A stretch of 62,369 bases of DNA from Lachnospiraceae bacterium (lineage in GTDB: Bacteria > Bacillota > Clostridia > Lachnospirales > Lachnospiraceae), in the NCBI GenBank assembly GCA_910575255.1, contig CAJTEM010000029.1, forward strand, positions 1 to 62,369, in the 5' to 3' direction. Positions within the stretch are counted from its first letter, which is position 1. Every line of letters starts with the position of its first letter. The translations under genes were made by a program, and so were the position numbers. Of the stretch, positions 1 through 8,424 are shown in pieces. The notes below the pieces were generated by a model, which did no database searches, was not told where the DNA came from, and saw only the letters and a list, made by a program, of their open reading frames with translations.

Positions 1-23
1 CCTGAATTTTGCAAGGGATTGTG

Positions 24-65
24 TAAAAAATGCCCTGAAAACCGCATGAATAGCGGTGTTCAGGG
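24..65 (-). terminator. Terminator downstream of the transposase
   Basis: On the minus strand a GC-rich stem (33-45 pairing with 53-65, one mismatch, 7-nt loop) is followed by a run of T, the layout of an intrinsic terminator. It lies about 60 bp past the transposase stop codon and would end its transcript. Confidence 0.7.
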
Positions 66-124
66 TATTTCTGAAATGTATAAAACTGTTGTATTTTTCT
101 TGGTATTTTGAGTTTATAAAAATT

Positions 125-1900
125 TTATATTTCTATATCTTGATACATGGATATCCGCTTGATCTCTGAAAGCGGCATAATCTTTTTGCTTAGATCCAGA
201 CCGAAGGTCTTCTCCATGGTTAGAATGACATCGTCCCGGTAATCAAACAGGTAATAGTTTTGGTCCAGGTAGGAGCACGAATAGCTTGCCAGCGAATTTC
301 GGATCTGTCTGACAGAATGACACTTTCCTGTGAGCTGTTCTAAGACGCGCATAATCACCAGAGTTACAAAACAGATTAAAAAATGAGCCTGTATATGTTC
401 TTCCGTGGAAACAAAGACAGGTCTGGTTTTGAATTCACTCTTGATAATCTTAAAGGATTCCTCTATTTCCCATAAACCCTTGTAGATGCCGCGTATTTCC
501 TGGTCGGAAAGTTCCTTTTCACTTGTGACAATCGAGTAGTAACCGTCATACAGCGCTTCCCCGGCAATTTTTTCTTCATTAATAGAAAGCTCTTTTCCAT
601 CTACGATTTCCCCGGTATCTTTCGAGAAGGAGATATTGTTGATGTATGCGGTGCAGCCATAGCTGGTCGCCTTTGTATAGTTTGCGGGATGTTTGATCAG
701 ATCCCTTGCTTTCGCAACCGCTTTTTCCCTTTCATATCGCTGCTTTTTTGCGTATTTTTCGGAATAATATACCATCTGTTTCTGATAAATGGTCCTTTTA
801 AGCCTGCGCACGCCGTTGGAATCTTTTTCTGTTACCTCTTTTGCGTACAGCCTGGATTTATGTTTGAACGGAATCTCTTTCCCATCTTTATCTTTTTCCG
901 TGGTTATTACATATCCGTCCGGTTCCAGCACCCATTTTTTGAATTCCGCGTCAGCCCCCCGGACACTCTGTCCATAGACATAGCCGTCATTGTTTTTCCC
1001 ATCGGATGCGTTGACCCCGGAAAGGAGAAAGGTATTGTCACTGGTATTGAGCCCCCTGTCGGCGACGACAATGATCCTGTCGAGGCAGAAATCTTTTTTG
1101 ACTTCCCGTATTGCCGGAAGCATATTTGTTTTTTCGCTTTCATTGCCGGAAAAGGTGTGGAACGCCATTGGGATGCCGTTGGAGTCCATAAGAAGCCCCA
1201 TCTGTATGATCGGGTCTTTGCGGTGTTCTTTTGACGGCCCGCGTTTCCGCTTCACCTTTCTTTCCGCGTCCGGGCTGTCTTCATCTTCGTAGGGTATTTC
1301 AAAGTAGTAGTTTGTGACATCATAATAGGCTTTTTGAGAATCCCTGCCAATCAGACAGGAGATTCTGGCATGCAGATGTCTTTGGAGATCCTGTGAATAT
1401 CTGCAAAAATAGCCAAGCGCCCGGTAGACATCATCCAGCGAGAAGTCAAAACGGTCAAAAAAGCTGCCTTTTGTCTCAAAAGCGTTCTTTTTTGATGAGG
1501 GGAACAGGAACCTGTTGAATACCAACAGTGAGAAAATGCTGTTCAGGTTATACTCTGCGGGGATCTGGCGCTGTTTATTTTGGAAAAATTCACGGATTTG
1601 GAGCTTTGCATAGACAAGCTTAATTATGGCATAGCCAAGATTTTTTCGGTTGAGGCATTGATCCGGGAGTTTTTCCGAAAGTCCCACGGCAATGGTTTCC
1701 GGTGCTTGCTGCTTTTCATTCCATTCTTTTGCGATCTGTTGGAAATGTGCTACAGGGTCTTTATATTTGTCCAGGTAATCCTCCAAATATCCAAGATTTT
1801 GAATCACTTTATGTTTTACTTTCCCATCAACACGGTATCCCTGGACAAAAGAAAGCTGGGTCTTGTTTCTCTTTTGATTGAAGCTTTTTTTAAGGTACAA
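125..1900 (-). CDS. IS1634-family DDE transposase
   Basis: A full-length 591-residue transposase of the IS4 superfamily, IS1634 type, which catalyses cut-and-paste movement of its element. The N-terminus has the family's typical opening with YRVDGKVKHKVIQNLG. The RNase H-like catalytic core shows an aspartate in AYYDVTNYYF, a second in VVADRG, and the YxxLWxIEESFK block carrying the catalytic glutamate near residue 490. Translation starts at a TTG (1900) placed behind a strong GGGAGGTGA ribosome binding site. No frameshift or internal stop is seen, so the enzyme is probably functional. The gene stands alone, and the following operon is on the opposite strand. Confidence 0.9.
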   Translation of the reverse strand: MYLKKSFNQKRNKTQLSFVQGYRVDGKVKHKVIQNLGYLEDYLDKYKDPVAHFQQIAKEWNEKQQAPETIAVGLSEKLPDQCLNRKNLGYAIIKLVYAKLQIREFFQNKQRQIPAEYNLNSIFSLLVFNRFLFPSSKKNAFETKGSFFDRFDFSLDDVYRALGYFCRYSQDLQRHLHARISCLIGRDSQKAYYDVTNYYFEIPYEDEDSPDAERKVKRKRGPSKEHRKDPIIQMGLLMDSNGIPMAFHTFSGNESEKTNMLPAIREVKKDFCLDRIIVVADRGLNTSDNTFLLSGVNASDGKNNDGYVYGQSVRGADAEFKKWVLEPDGYVITTEKDKDGKEIPFKHKSRLYAKEVTEKDSNGVRRLKRTIYQKQMVYYSEKYAKKQRYEREKAVAKARDLIKHPANYTKATSYGCTAYINNISFSKDTGEIVDGKELSINEEKIAGEALYDGYYSIVTSEKELSDQEIRGIYKGLWEIEESFKIIKSEFKTRPVFVSTEEHIQAHFLICFVTLVIMRVLEQLTGKCHSVRQIRNSLASYSCSYLDQNYYLFDYRDDVILTMEKTFGLDLSKKIMPLSEIKRISMYQDIEI

Positions 1901-1920
1901 AAAATCACCTCCCTGAGAGT

Positions 1921-1949
1921 ATTATATCATTGTTTCACGTAAAACGCAA
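1921..1949 (-). promoter_or_regulatory. Sigma-A promoter of the transposase
   Basis: On the minus strand TTGCGT, a 17-bp spacer and TATAAT lie 20 bp upstream of the transposase start. The spacer contains a near-parS palindrome (1931-1946, 14 of 16 positions match TGTTTCACGTGAAACA). Confidence 0.65.
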
Positions 1950-1982
1950 TAAAAGACAACAAAAAAGTTCAAAAGTATTGAC

Positions 1983-2007
1983 ATAAAAAAAGTCCGCTAA
2001 TGCGGAT
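1983..2007 (-). terminator. Terminator upstream of the transposase
   Basis: Minus-strand stem TCCGC-loop-GCGGA followed by seven T residues. It would stop minus-strand readthrough into the transposase from flanking DNA, a common arrangement at IS ends. Confidence 0.55.
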
Positions 2008-2103
2008 GAATAAAGGCTTTTCAACTTATTATATCTATCGGAGGATGCAAAACAACGGGGAAAGACAAGGACAACGGGAAAAAATCGCTCTGAAAACTTT
2101 CGA

Positions 2104-2132
2104 TTGACTTTCTCCCTCCGCTGTGATAGACT
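2104..2132 (+). promoter_or_regulatory. Sigma-A promoter of the thiamine-precursor transport operon
   Basis: TTGACT (2104-2109), a 17-bp spacer and TAGACT (2127-2132) end about 14 bp before the riboswitch core. This is the expected place for the promoter of the leader RNA. Confidence 0.65.
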
Positions 2133-2145
2133 GGTTATGACAATT

Positions 2146-2240
2146 TAAAGGGGTGCTGGAATATCCTCCGGCTGAGATAAAATAGGATTTATTTTAAACC
2201 CTGGAACCTGATCTGGATAATGCCAGCGTAGGAAAGCCTT
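2146..2240 (+). promoter_or_regulatory. TPP riboswitch (THI element)
   Basis: The conserved TPP aptamer landmarks are present in order: GGGGTGC at the 5' stem, CTGAGA in the sensor helix near 2171, then ACCCTGGAACCTGATCTGG and a closing helix around 2225. The riboswitch binds thiamine pyrophosphate and folds so as to shut off downstream expression. A strong intrinsic terminator follows at 2287-2317, so control is probably by transcription termination. Its presence marks the downstream ABC operon as thiamine-related. Confidence 0.92.
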
Positions 2241-2286
2241 TTAGGAATCTGTTCATCAGCATTGTTTATCATGTGAACCTATCTCC

Positions 2287-2317
2287 TCCGTCTGGTCTCC
2301 AGGCGGATTTTTTATTT
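2287..2317 (+). terminator. Riboswitch-controlled terminator
   Basis: A 9-bp stem (2287-2295 with 2299-2307, one G-T pair) with a 3-nt loop is followed by TTTTTTATTT. It lies between the TPP aptamer and the first gene, as expected of the riboswitch expression platform. Confidence 0.8.
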
Positions 2318-2369
2318 CCCATCTCTGTTTCCCGGCAGGACACCTTATATCTGGAAAGGAGTATTTATT

Positions 2370-2666
2370 ATGAACGCAAGCGTAGCTATTCAATCATTAC
2401 CAGAGGCCGCCAACGACGAGGAGCTGATCCGCGTTGTCGATGAGGTAATCGCCTATATCAAAAGCACCGGGTTGAACTGTTATGTAGGCCCCTTTGAGAC
2501 TGCTATTGAGGGAGATTATGATGAACTGATGGATATTGTCAAGGAATGCCAGCACATCGCCATCCGTGCCGGAGCCCCGTCCGTGGCCGCCTATATCAAA
2601 GTAACCTATCGCCCGGAAGGAGATGTACTGACCATTGACAAAAAAGTCACCAAGCACCATCAGTAA
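2370..2666 (+). CDS. Thiamine-binding protein, MTH1187/YkoF type
   Basis: A 98-residue protein of the MTH1187/YqgV family (former DUF77), a small alpha-beta fold related to YkoF that binds thiamine or its hydroxymethylpyrimidine moiety. The sequence shows the family pattern: an N-terminal strand with ASVAIQSLP, a helix, the VGPFETAIEGD loop and a C-terminal IKVTYRP strand. It has no signal peptide, so it acts in the cytoplasm. AAAGGAG precedes the start at a good distance. It is the first gene behind the TPP riboswitch and its end overlaps the next gene, suggesting translational coupling to the importer. Its exact role in transport is not established. Confidence 0.85.
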   Translation: MNASVAIQSLPEAANDEELIRVVDEVIAYIKSTGLNCYVGPFETAIEGDYDELMDIVKECQHIAIRAGAPSVAAYIKVTYRPEGDVLTIDKKVTKHHQ

Positions 2667-3408
2667 ACTTTGGTCCTGTTCGGCTGTCCTGGCTGTTCTT
2701 CTGATCTGGCAGTTGATGACCGGATCCGGGATGATCGACGCCTTCCTTCTCCCCTCCCCCCTGCAGGTGGGAAAAACCCTTATCACGGAATTTCCCATTC
2801 TCATGGAACATTCCGTGATTACCCTGTCCGAAGCTTTTGTCGGCCTGGTTCTGGGAATCCTGCTTGGTTTTTTTATGGCTGTAATTATGGATCGGTTCAC
2901 TTTTTTATACCAGGCTCTTTATCCTTTGGTCGTTCTGACACAGACGATTCCCACAGTGGCCATTGCCCCGCTTTTGGTGTTATGGTTCGGATATGAGATG
3001 ATGCCAAAGGTAATATTAATTATTATCACCACCTTCTTTCCCATCACTGTGGGGCTTCTGACCGGGTTTCGGTCAGCTGACCCGGACGCAGTCAGCCTGC
3101 TGCAGGCCATGGGTGCCGGACAAAAGCAGATCTTCTTCTATATCAAGCTGCCGGAAGCTATGGATCCGTTTTTTTCCGGACTGCGAATCTCCGCATCCTA
3201 TGCTGTGGTCGGCGCAGTGATCTCTGAGTGGCTGGGCGGTTTTGGCGGGCTGGGTGTCTATATGACACGGGTCAAAAAGGCATTTTCCTTTGATAAAATG
3301 TTTGCGGTTATTTTTCTGATCTCCTTCATCAGCCTGCTTCTGATGCATGGAGTCGAGTTTTTACAGAAACTATGTATGCCCTGGAAGCAGAATCCAGCCG
3401 GTAAATGA
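2635..3408 (+). CDS. thiX: ABC transporter permease, thiamine precursor
   Basis: A 257-residue inner-membrane permease of the SsuC/TauC/ThiX family with about six membrane helices. The EAA loop that contacts the ATPase is visible as LLQAMGAGQKQIFFYIKLPEA in the middle of the protein. I take the TTG at 2635 as start because AAGGAGA lies about 15 bases upstream and no good ATG follows before the first helix. This makes it overlap the previous gene by 32 bases. With the next two genes it forms a three-part importer. The substrate (hydroxymethylpyrimidine or a relative) is inferred from the TPP riboswitch, not visible in this protein. Confidence 0.85.
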   Translation: MTKKSPSTISKLWSCSAVLAVLLIWQLMTGSGMIDAFLLPSPLQVGKTLITEFPILMEHSVITLSEAFVGLVLGILLGFFMAVIMDRFTFLYQALYPLVVLTQTIPTVAIAPLLVLWFGYEMMPKVILIIITTFFPITVGLLTGFRSADPDAVSLLQAMGAGQKQIFFYIKLPEAMDPFFSGLRISASYAVVGAVISEWLGGFGGLGVYMTRVKKAFSFDKMFAVIFLISFISLLLMHGVEFLQKLCMPWKQNPAGK

Positions 3409-3451
3409 CACATCGTCAAATACCTGCTGCAGGAAAAAACGGAGGTTTTTA

Positions 3452-4465
3452 ATGAAAAAAGGACAGATTATTGCTCTTAGCGCCGCCATGGCTCTCTCTT
3501 TGACGGCCTGTAAAACAGCATCGGACAAGGCTTCAACCAACCGTCCTGACACTGCCGCTCTCAAAAAGATCACTTTTGTTCTGGACTGGACTCCTAACAC
3601 CAATCACACCGGACTATATGTTGCTCAGGAAAAGGGATATTTTGAAAAAGCCGGTCTGGAGGTAGAGATCGTGCAGCCGCCGGAGGGCGGCGCCGAGGTT
3701 CTGGTGGCGTCTGGAAAGGCCCAATTCGGTGTCAGCTTTCAGGATACCATGGCACCAGCCCTAGTTGGTGACGATGCCCTCCCCATCCAGGCTGTCGCTG
3801 CCATCCTTCAGCATAACACATCCGGAATCGTTTCCCGTAAGGGGGAGGGCATGGATACCCCCAAAGGTCTCGAGAGCAAGAAATACGCTACCTGGGAATC
3901 TCCTATTGAGCTGGCCACACTTCAGAATGTAGTGGAAGGAGATGGCGGTGACTTCAGTAAAGTAGAGCTTATCCCCAACACCGTGACAGATGAGGTATCT
4001 GCCCTGAAGACAAAATCTGTGGACGCTATTTGGATTTTCTACGGCTGGGCAGGAATAAAGACCGAGCTGGAGCAACTGGAGACCGATTATTTTGCCTTTT
4101 CTGATCTGAATCCGGTATTTGACTATTACACTCCGGTGGTAATTGCCAGTGAACAATTCCTGAAGGAGGAACCGGATACTGCCAAAGCCTTTCTGACCGC
4201 CCTTGGTAAAGGCTATGAGGATGCTGCCGCTGATCCGGAAAATGCCGCTGATATTCTCTGTCAGGCTGTACCTGAACTGGATACAGAACTGGTATCAGCC
4301 AGCCAGAAATATCTCTCTGCCCAATACCTTGCAGATACCCGACAATGGGGCTATATCGATCCGGCTCGTTGGAACGGCTTCTATTCCTGGCTTAACGAAA
4401 ACGACCTCTCGGATCCTGAGCTTCCGGAAAATATTGGATTTTCCAATGACTATCTCCCTCAGTAA
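3452..4465 (+). CDS. thiY: ABC transporter substrate-binding lipoprotein, ThiY/NMT1-like
   Basis: A 337-residue extracytoplasmic binding protein. The N-terminus is a lipoprotein signal with lipobox LTAC, so the mature protein is anchored through the cysteine. The domain is NMT1/THI5-like, with the family signature VLDWTPNTNHTGLYVA soon after the signal, then QFGVSFQD and a type II binding fold. Family members bind pyrimidine precursors of thiamine. The start is set at 3452 because GGAGG precedes it by seven bases and the lipoprotein signal begins there; an in-frame upstream extension has no ribosome site. It lies 43 bp after the permease and 14 bp before the ATPase. Confidence 0.88.
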   Translation: MKKGQIIALSAAMALSLTACKTASDKASTNRPDTAALKKITFVLDWTPNTNHTGLYVAQEKGYFEKAGLEVEIVQPPEGGAEVLVASGKAQFGVSFQDTMAPALVGDDALPIQAVAAILQHNTSGIVSRKGEGMDTPKGLESKKYATWESPIELATLQNVVEGDGGDFSKVELIPNTVTDEVSALKTKSVDAIWIFYGWAGIKTELEQLETDYFAFSDLNPVFDYYTPVVIASEQFLKEEPDTAKAFLTALGKGYEDAAADPENAADILCQAVPELDTELVSASQKYLSAQYLADTRQWGYIDPARWNGFYSWLNENDLSDPELPENIGFSNDYLPQ

Positions 4466-4479
4466 GGAGGATAATGTTT

Positions 4480-5247
4480 ATGTCTGTTCTTAGAGTAGAC
4501 AGGATTACCAAGTCCTTTGACCAGGAAACCGTGATCGAGGATATATCTCTGGAACTGAATAAAGGGGAGCTTGTCTCCCTGTTAGGTGTCAGCGGTGGCG
4601 GAAAAACCACATTGTTTCATGTGATCGCCGGCTTAAGCAGGCCTGATCAAGGAAGAATCCTTTTAAACAATGTGGATATTACCGGGAGGCCAGGGCAGGT
4701 CAGCTATATGCTTCAAAAGGATCTGCTCCTCCCCTACCGCACCATAGAGGACAATGTGGCTCTTCCCCTGCTGATACAGGGAATGAAGAAAAAAGACGCC
4801 CGCAAAAGGGTATCCGGATACTTTTCTCAGTTTGGTCTTGAAGGCACCCAGAAAAAATATCCGGCCCAGCTTTCCGGCGGTATGAAGCAACGAGCTGCTC
4901 TGCTGCGGACCTATCTCTTTTCCGAACAGGTTGCCCTTCTCGATGAGCCCTTCTCTGCCCTGGACATGCTGACCAAAAGCGCAATTCATGACTGGTATCT
5001 GCAGGTGATGGAACAGATTCAGCTTTCCACCCTGTTTGTCACTCATGATATCGATGAGGCGATCCTTTTGTCAGACCGTGTCTGCCTCCTGACAGGAAAG
5101 CCCGGACATATTACCAGAGAAATCCGGATTGAGGAACCCCGGCCAAGGGGGAAGGACTTTCCGCTCTCCAGGCGTTTTCTGGAATACAAGCAGCAGATCC
5201 TTTCCCATCTGGAAAGTCAGTGCAGTGAAACAATATCAGTAAGTTAA
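4480..5247 (+). CDS. thiZ: ABC transporter ATP-binding protein, thiamine precursor
   Basis: The 255-residue ATPase that powers the ThiXYZ-type importer. Walker A is seen as GVSGGGKTT, the Q-loop as MLQKDLLLPYRT, the ABC signature as LSGGMKQR and Walker B as VALLDEPFSALD, with the switch histidine in FVTHDIDEA. The closest families are the SsuB/TauB nitrate-sulfonate-taurine ATPases. AGGAGG at 4465-4470 is nine bases before the ATG at 4480 but only three before the ATG at 4474, so I prefer 4480. This is the last gene of the operon; the sequence after it is a repeat fragment. Confidence 0.88.
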   Translation: MSVLRVDRITKSFDQETVIEDISLELNKGELVSLLGVSGGGKTTLFHVIAGLSRPDQGRILLNNVDITGRPGQVSYMLQKDLLLPYRTIEDNVALPLLIQGMKKKDARKRVSGYFSQFGLEGTQKKYPAQLSGGMKQRAALLRTYLFSEQVALLDEPFSALDMLTKSAIHDWYLQVMEQIQLSTLFVTHDIDEAILLSDRVCLLTGKPGHITREIRIEEPRPRGKDFPLSRRFLEYKQQILSHLESQCSETISVS

Positions 5248-5257
5248 GCTGTTCCTG

Positions 5258-5335
5258 CGCTGACGCCTGCCGGCATCAAAAAAACTAACCTGTGAAACAA
5301 TGTCAGCTCATTTAGGAAAGGCGTACCTTTTGGAC
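5258..5335. repeat. Fragment of the dispersed palindromic repeat family
   Basis: About 65 bp here match 46760-46822 (shared blocks TTGCCGACATC-like and AACCTGTGAAACAATGTC) and end in GGCGTACCTTT, the border motif of the large palindromes elsewhere in the window. No palindrome core is left. The 215-bp gap holds nothing else certain; TATAAT at 5401 could be part of a weak promoter for the next gene. Confidence 0.6.
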
Positions 5336-5462
5336 CCCCATTCCGCAAAAAGTAACAGTATAACAGAACATTTCTTATTTTCTTCCCTTCCTGTTTATTA
5401 TATAATAATTCCATACCAAGTATAAATTTTATAATAATAAAAGACGGAGAAGTTACTGTACT

Positions 5463-7382
5463 ATGAAAGAAAGAGCATTATTTCAGCCGATTCAGATTGG
5501 CCCCATGACCGTGAAAAATCGTTTCGTGATGCCGCCCATGGCCAATAATATGGCCAATACCGATGGCTCTCTGAGTGAAAAGTCCAAAGCCTACTATGCC
5601 GCGAGAGCCAAGGGCGGTTTCGGTCTGATTACGATTGAAGCCACAGTTGTCGATCCCAGTGCCAAAGGAGGGCTCCGGAAATCCTGTCTGTTTGATGATT
5701 CTGTGATCCCCAGCTTTGCCGCAGTGGCCGAGGTCTGCCACTCTTACGGTGCCAAGGTTTCGGTACAGCTTCAGCACGCAGGAGCCGAAGGGAATGCCAA
5801 AGCTGCCGGCGCTCCCCTGAAATCAGCCAGCCCGATTCCGGCGGCCTGCGGACGTGACATCCCACTGGAAATCACCAGAGAGGAAATCTATGCCCTGATT
5901 GAGCGCTACGGAGATGCCGCACTGCGGGCAAAGAAGGTCAACATAGATGCCGTGGAGATTCATTGCGCCCACGGATATCTTCTCAGCAGCTTTCTTTCTC
6001 CAAGAACGAATAAGCGGGTAGACGAATTTGGCGGAAGCTTTGAGAACCGGATCCGCATCGTAAAGCTGATCCTGGAGAATATCCGGAAAAAGGCCGAAGG
6101 ACTGGCTGTCCTCTGTCGTATCAACTGCCAGGATGAGATGCCTGGGGGACTGACGGTTCAGGATTCTGCGGCAATCGCCGCCTATTTGGAAGAGCTGGGT
6201 GTCGATGCCCTCCATATTTCAAGGGCCGTCCATATTAAGGATGAATATATGTGGGCCCCTACTTGTATCCACGGTGGATTTAATGCCGATTATGTCACGG
6301 AAATCAAGCGGGCTGTCCGCATTCCTGTTATGATTGTGGGACGCTTTACGGATCCTTATTATCCGGAGCTTCTCGTCCGGGAGGGCCGGGCTGACCTGAT
6401 TGTATTCGGTCGCCAGAGTATCGCTGATCCGGAACTGGTAAATAAGATTCAGGAAGGCCGAACAGAGGCTATTACTCCCTGCATTGCCTGTCTGCAGGGA
6501 TGTGTCGCCAATATGTACCAGGGACAGACTATCACCTGTCTGGCGAATCCTCTGGTGGGACGGGAAGCCGAACTGACTTCCGCCGAACAGGGAAAAAAAG
6601 TCGCTGTGATCGGCGGCGGCGTGGGCGGTCTGATGGCCGCCAGAATCTGTGCGTTGCGCGGACATCAGGTTGATCTTTATGAGGCATCCGATAAGCTGGG
6701 CGGCAATATGCGCATCGCTGCCTTTCCGCCTGGAAAAGGAGATATTTCCGGCATGGTTCGAAGCTTTATCGTGCAATGTGAAAAGGCCGGTGTCCGGATT
6801 CATCTGAACTCCCGGATTACCGAAGCCATGCTGAAGGAGCTTTCAGCGGATGCTATCATTCTGGCAACCGGTGCCGTTCCGTTCCTTCCTCCCATCCCGG
6901 GAATTGAAAATACAGGCGCGGTGTCGGCCAGCGACGTGCTGCAAGGGAAATCTGCCTGCGGCCGAAAGGTACTGATTGCCGGCGGCGGTATGATCGGATG
7001 CGAGACAGCAGATTTTCTCGGAGAGCTGCAGCATGAAGTTACCGTCATAGAACTCCAGAATACGGTAGGAACCGATATGATCGCAGAGCATCGCAAATAT
7101 GTCCTTCGAAGCCTGAATGAGAATTCTGTCAGCTGTATTACTGGTGCCAGGATCTCCCGCTTTTACAAAGACGGAGCGGATTATACTTCCAAAGACGGCT
7201 GTGAACAAACTTTGCGCGGTTTTGATACCGTGGTACTGGCACTCGGATATCAGAATTACGATCCGCTCAGCCAGGCTGCAAAGAACGTATGTAGGGAAGT
7301 ATTCGTGATCGGAGACGCCGTACATGCGCGCCGTGCCCTGGAAGCAACCAGAGAAGCCTTCGAGGCTGCCCTCCGGATCTGA
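5463..7382 (+). CDS. Old-yellow-enzyme/2-enoate-reductase family oxidoreductase
   Basis: A 639-residue flavoenzyme of the 2,4-dienoyl-CoA reductase / 2-enoate reductase / BaiCD-BaiH group. The first half is an FMN-binding TIM barrel (VKNRFVMPPMANN near the start, IHCAHGYLLSSFLSP with the catalytic region). A 4Fe-4S site follows as C340-x2-C343-x3-C347-x11-C359. The second half is a two-dinucleotide FAD/NAD module with GGGVGGLMAA and GGGMIGCE. The enzyme would reduce an activated carbon-carbon double bond in the cytoplasm using NAD(P)H. The substrate cannot be read from sequence. GACGGAG precedes the ATG. It appears monocistronic, with no linked acyl-CoA or bile-acid genes. Confidence 0.88.
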   Translation: MKERALFQPIQIGPMTVKNRFVMPPMANNMANTDGSLSEKSKAYYAARAKGGFGLITIEATVVDPSAKGGLRKSCLFDDSVIPSFAAVAEVCHSYGAKVSVQLQHAGAEGNAKAAGAPLKSASPIPAACGRDIPLEITREEIYALIERYGDAALRAKKVNIDAVEIHCAHGYLLSSFLSPRTNKRVDEFGGSFENRIRIVKLILENIRKKAEGLAVLCRINCQDEMPGGLTVQDSAAIAAYLEELGVDALHISRAVHIKDEYMWAPTCIHGGFNADYVTEIKRAVRIPVMIVGRFTDPYYPELLVREGRADLIVFGRQSIADPELVNKIQEGRTEAITPCIACLQGCVANMYQGQTITCLANPLVGREAELTSAEQGKKVAVIGGGVGGLMAARICALRGHQVDLYEASDKLGGNMRIAAFPPGKGDISGMVRSFIVQCEKAGVRIHLNSRITEAMLKELSADAIILATGAVPFLPPIPGIENTGAVSASDVLQGKSACGRKVLIAGGGMIGCETADFLGELQHEVTVIELQNTVGTDMIAEHRKYVLRSLNENSVSCITGARISRFYKDGADYTSKDGCEQTLRGFDTVVLALGYQNYDPLSQAAKNVCREVFVIGDAVHARRALEATREAFEAALRI

Positions 7383-7696
7383 TTTTTGACTTTATTATAA
7401 AATTTAAATATTTTTTTCTATCCTTAAGCATAATTCTCAATTTTAAATCATATGATAGTATCAGAGTCATGGAATCCTGAGCTGTTACTATGGTCTGCCC
7501 CTGCACTTTTTCCGATTGCTTTGGGCATTGCCATCAAACCAGAGTACGGAGTTTTCACAGTCAACACCTCCGCTTCAGGCAACAGGACATCAAGCTTGCT
7601 GCGCTGCAGAGCAGCGGGGTATGTGGTCTACGCTTCGCGTCGCAAGCACGGCACTTGACTCATTGCTCGCGGGAATAAACATAAGGAGAGAAAAAA
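7383..7696. other. Non-coding gap before the MerR gene
   Basis: The 314-bp gap begins with an AT-rich stretch, then becomes GC-richer from 7480. Short overlapping frames here have no ribosome binding sites and resemble nothing I know. A small inverted repeat (ACGCTTCGCGTCGCAAGC near 7630) is the only structure seen. The MerR ribosome binding site is at 7683-7688. Confidence 0.4.
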
Positions 7697-8374
7697 ATGG
7701 ACAAAACACGCTATTCCATATCAGAAGCCGGGAAACTGGTCGGGGTGGAATCCCACGTACTTCGTTATTGGGAGGACGAGCTTCAGCTTGACATCCCCAG
7801 AAATGGGAAAAGCCATCGCTATTACACAGAATTACATATCCGACTGTTTCAGAAAATAAAAGAACTAAAAGAAAAGGGATATCAATTAAAAGCCATTGAA
7901 CAGGTATTAAAAAAAATGATCGATGGCGATGAAGATATCAACCCGGATCAGGTATTGGAACAAAATGCAGTAAATATTTTAAAAGAAGGAAGTGCAGGGG
8001 ACGAGATGGAAGAGGATCTGAGTTTAAAGAGCATACCCAACCAGGAATCCACGGCAATCGCCGTCAATCCAGAAAAGATGGAGCAATTTCAGCAAATTAT
8101 GAATCAGATCATCGGCCGGGCAGTCGGACAGGCCATTCAGGAAAATAATGAAACATTAAGTGACGAAATCAGTCGCCAGATCAATGAAAAAATGATCCAG
8201 GAGCTGGAATATATGATGCGTGTCAACGATGAACGCGCCGAGGAACGTTTCAAGACCCTGGATGAAACACTCCGTGCCTATCAGAAGGAAAGCAAGGGGA
8301 AAGCAGAAGCTGCCGCAACCAGACTTCCGTTTTTTAAGAAAAAAAAGTTTGGACGAAGCGGAAAAAAGCTTTGA
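7697..8374 (+). CDS. MerR-family DNA-binding protein with coiled-coil tail
   Basis: A 225-residue protein with an N-terminal MerR winged helix-turn-helix (YSISEAGKLVGVESHVLRYWE, then the RYYTE wing) covering about the first 75 residues. After that come a variable acidic linker and a long charged helical region (about residues 130-205) that probably forms a coiled coil, ending in a basic KKKKFGRSGKKL tail. No effector-binding cysteine cluster is seen. HTH plus coiled coil is the layout of RacA-type chromosome-anchoring proteins as well as of some regulators, so the role is open. AAGGAGAG precedes the ATG. It converges on dnaB with a shared hairpin. Confidence 0.75.
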   Translation: MDKTRYSISEAGKLVGVESHVLRYWEDELQLDIPRNGKSHRYYTELHIRLFQKIKELKEKGYQLKAIEQVLKKMIDGDEDINPDQVLEQNAVNILKEGSAGDEMEEDLSLKSIPNQESTAIAVNPEKMEQFQQIMNQIIGRAVGQAIQENNETLSDEISRQINEKMIQELEYMMRVNDERAEERFKTLDETLRAYQKESKGKAEAAATRLPFFKKKKFGRSGKKL

Positions 8375-8376
8375 CA

Positions 8377-8424
8377 GCAAGATAAGAGAGCTGCCGCAAG
8401 TTTGCGGCCGCTCTCTTATCTTGC
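8377..8424. terminator. Shared stem-loop between convergent MerR and dnaB genes
   Basis: A perfect 15-bp outer stem (8377-8391 with 8410-8424) plus a GC-rich inner stem (GCCGCAA/TTGCGGC). It starts just after the MerR stop and covers the last codons of dnaB, so it can serve both strands. T-tracts are weak. Confidence 0.7.

Larger units (their letters stand above)
1..2007. mobile_element. IS1634-family insertion sequence, ends undefined
   Basis: One large transposase gene with its own promoter, bracketed by a terminator on each side, occupies the first 2 kb. I could not find convincing terminal inverted repeats or a target duplication. The true left end may lie outside the window and the right end somewhere between 1950 and 2040. 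The range given is therefore only the span that holds IS-like features. Confidence 0.45.

Noticed and set aside
7452-7791. Short plus-strand frames before the MerR gene
   Set aside because: They overlap one another in different frames, lack ribosome binding sites and show no recognisable protein pattern.
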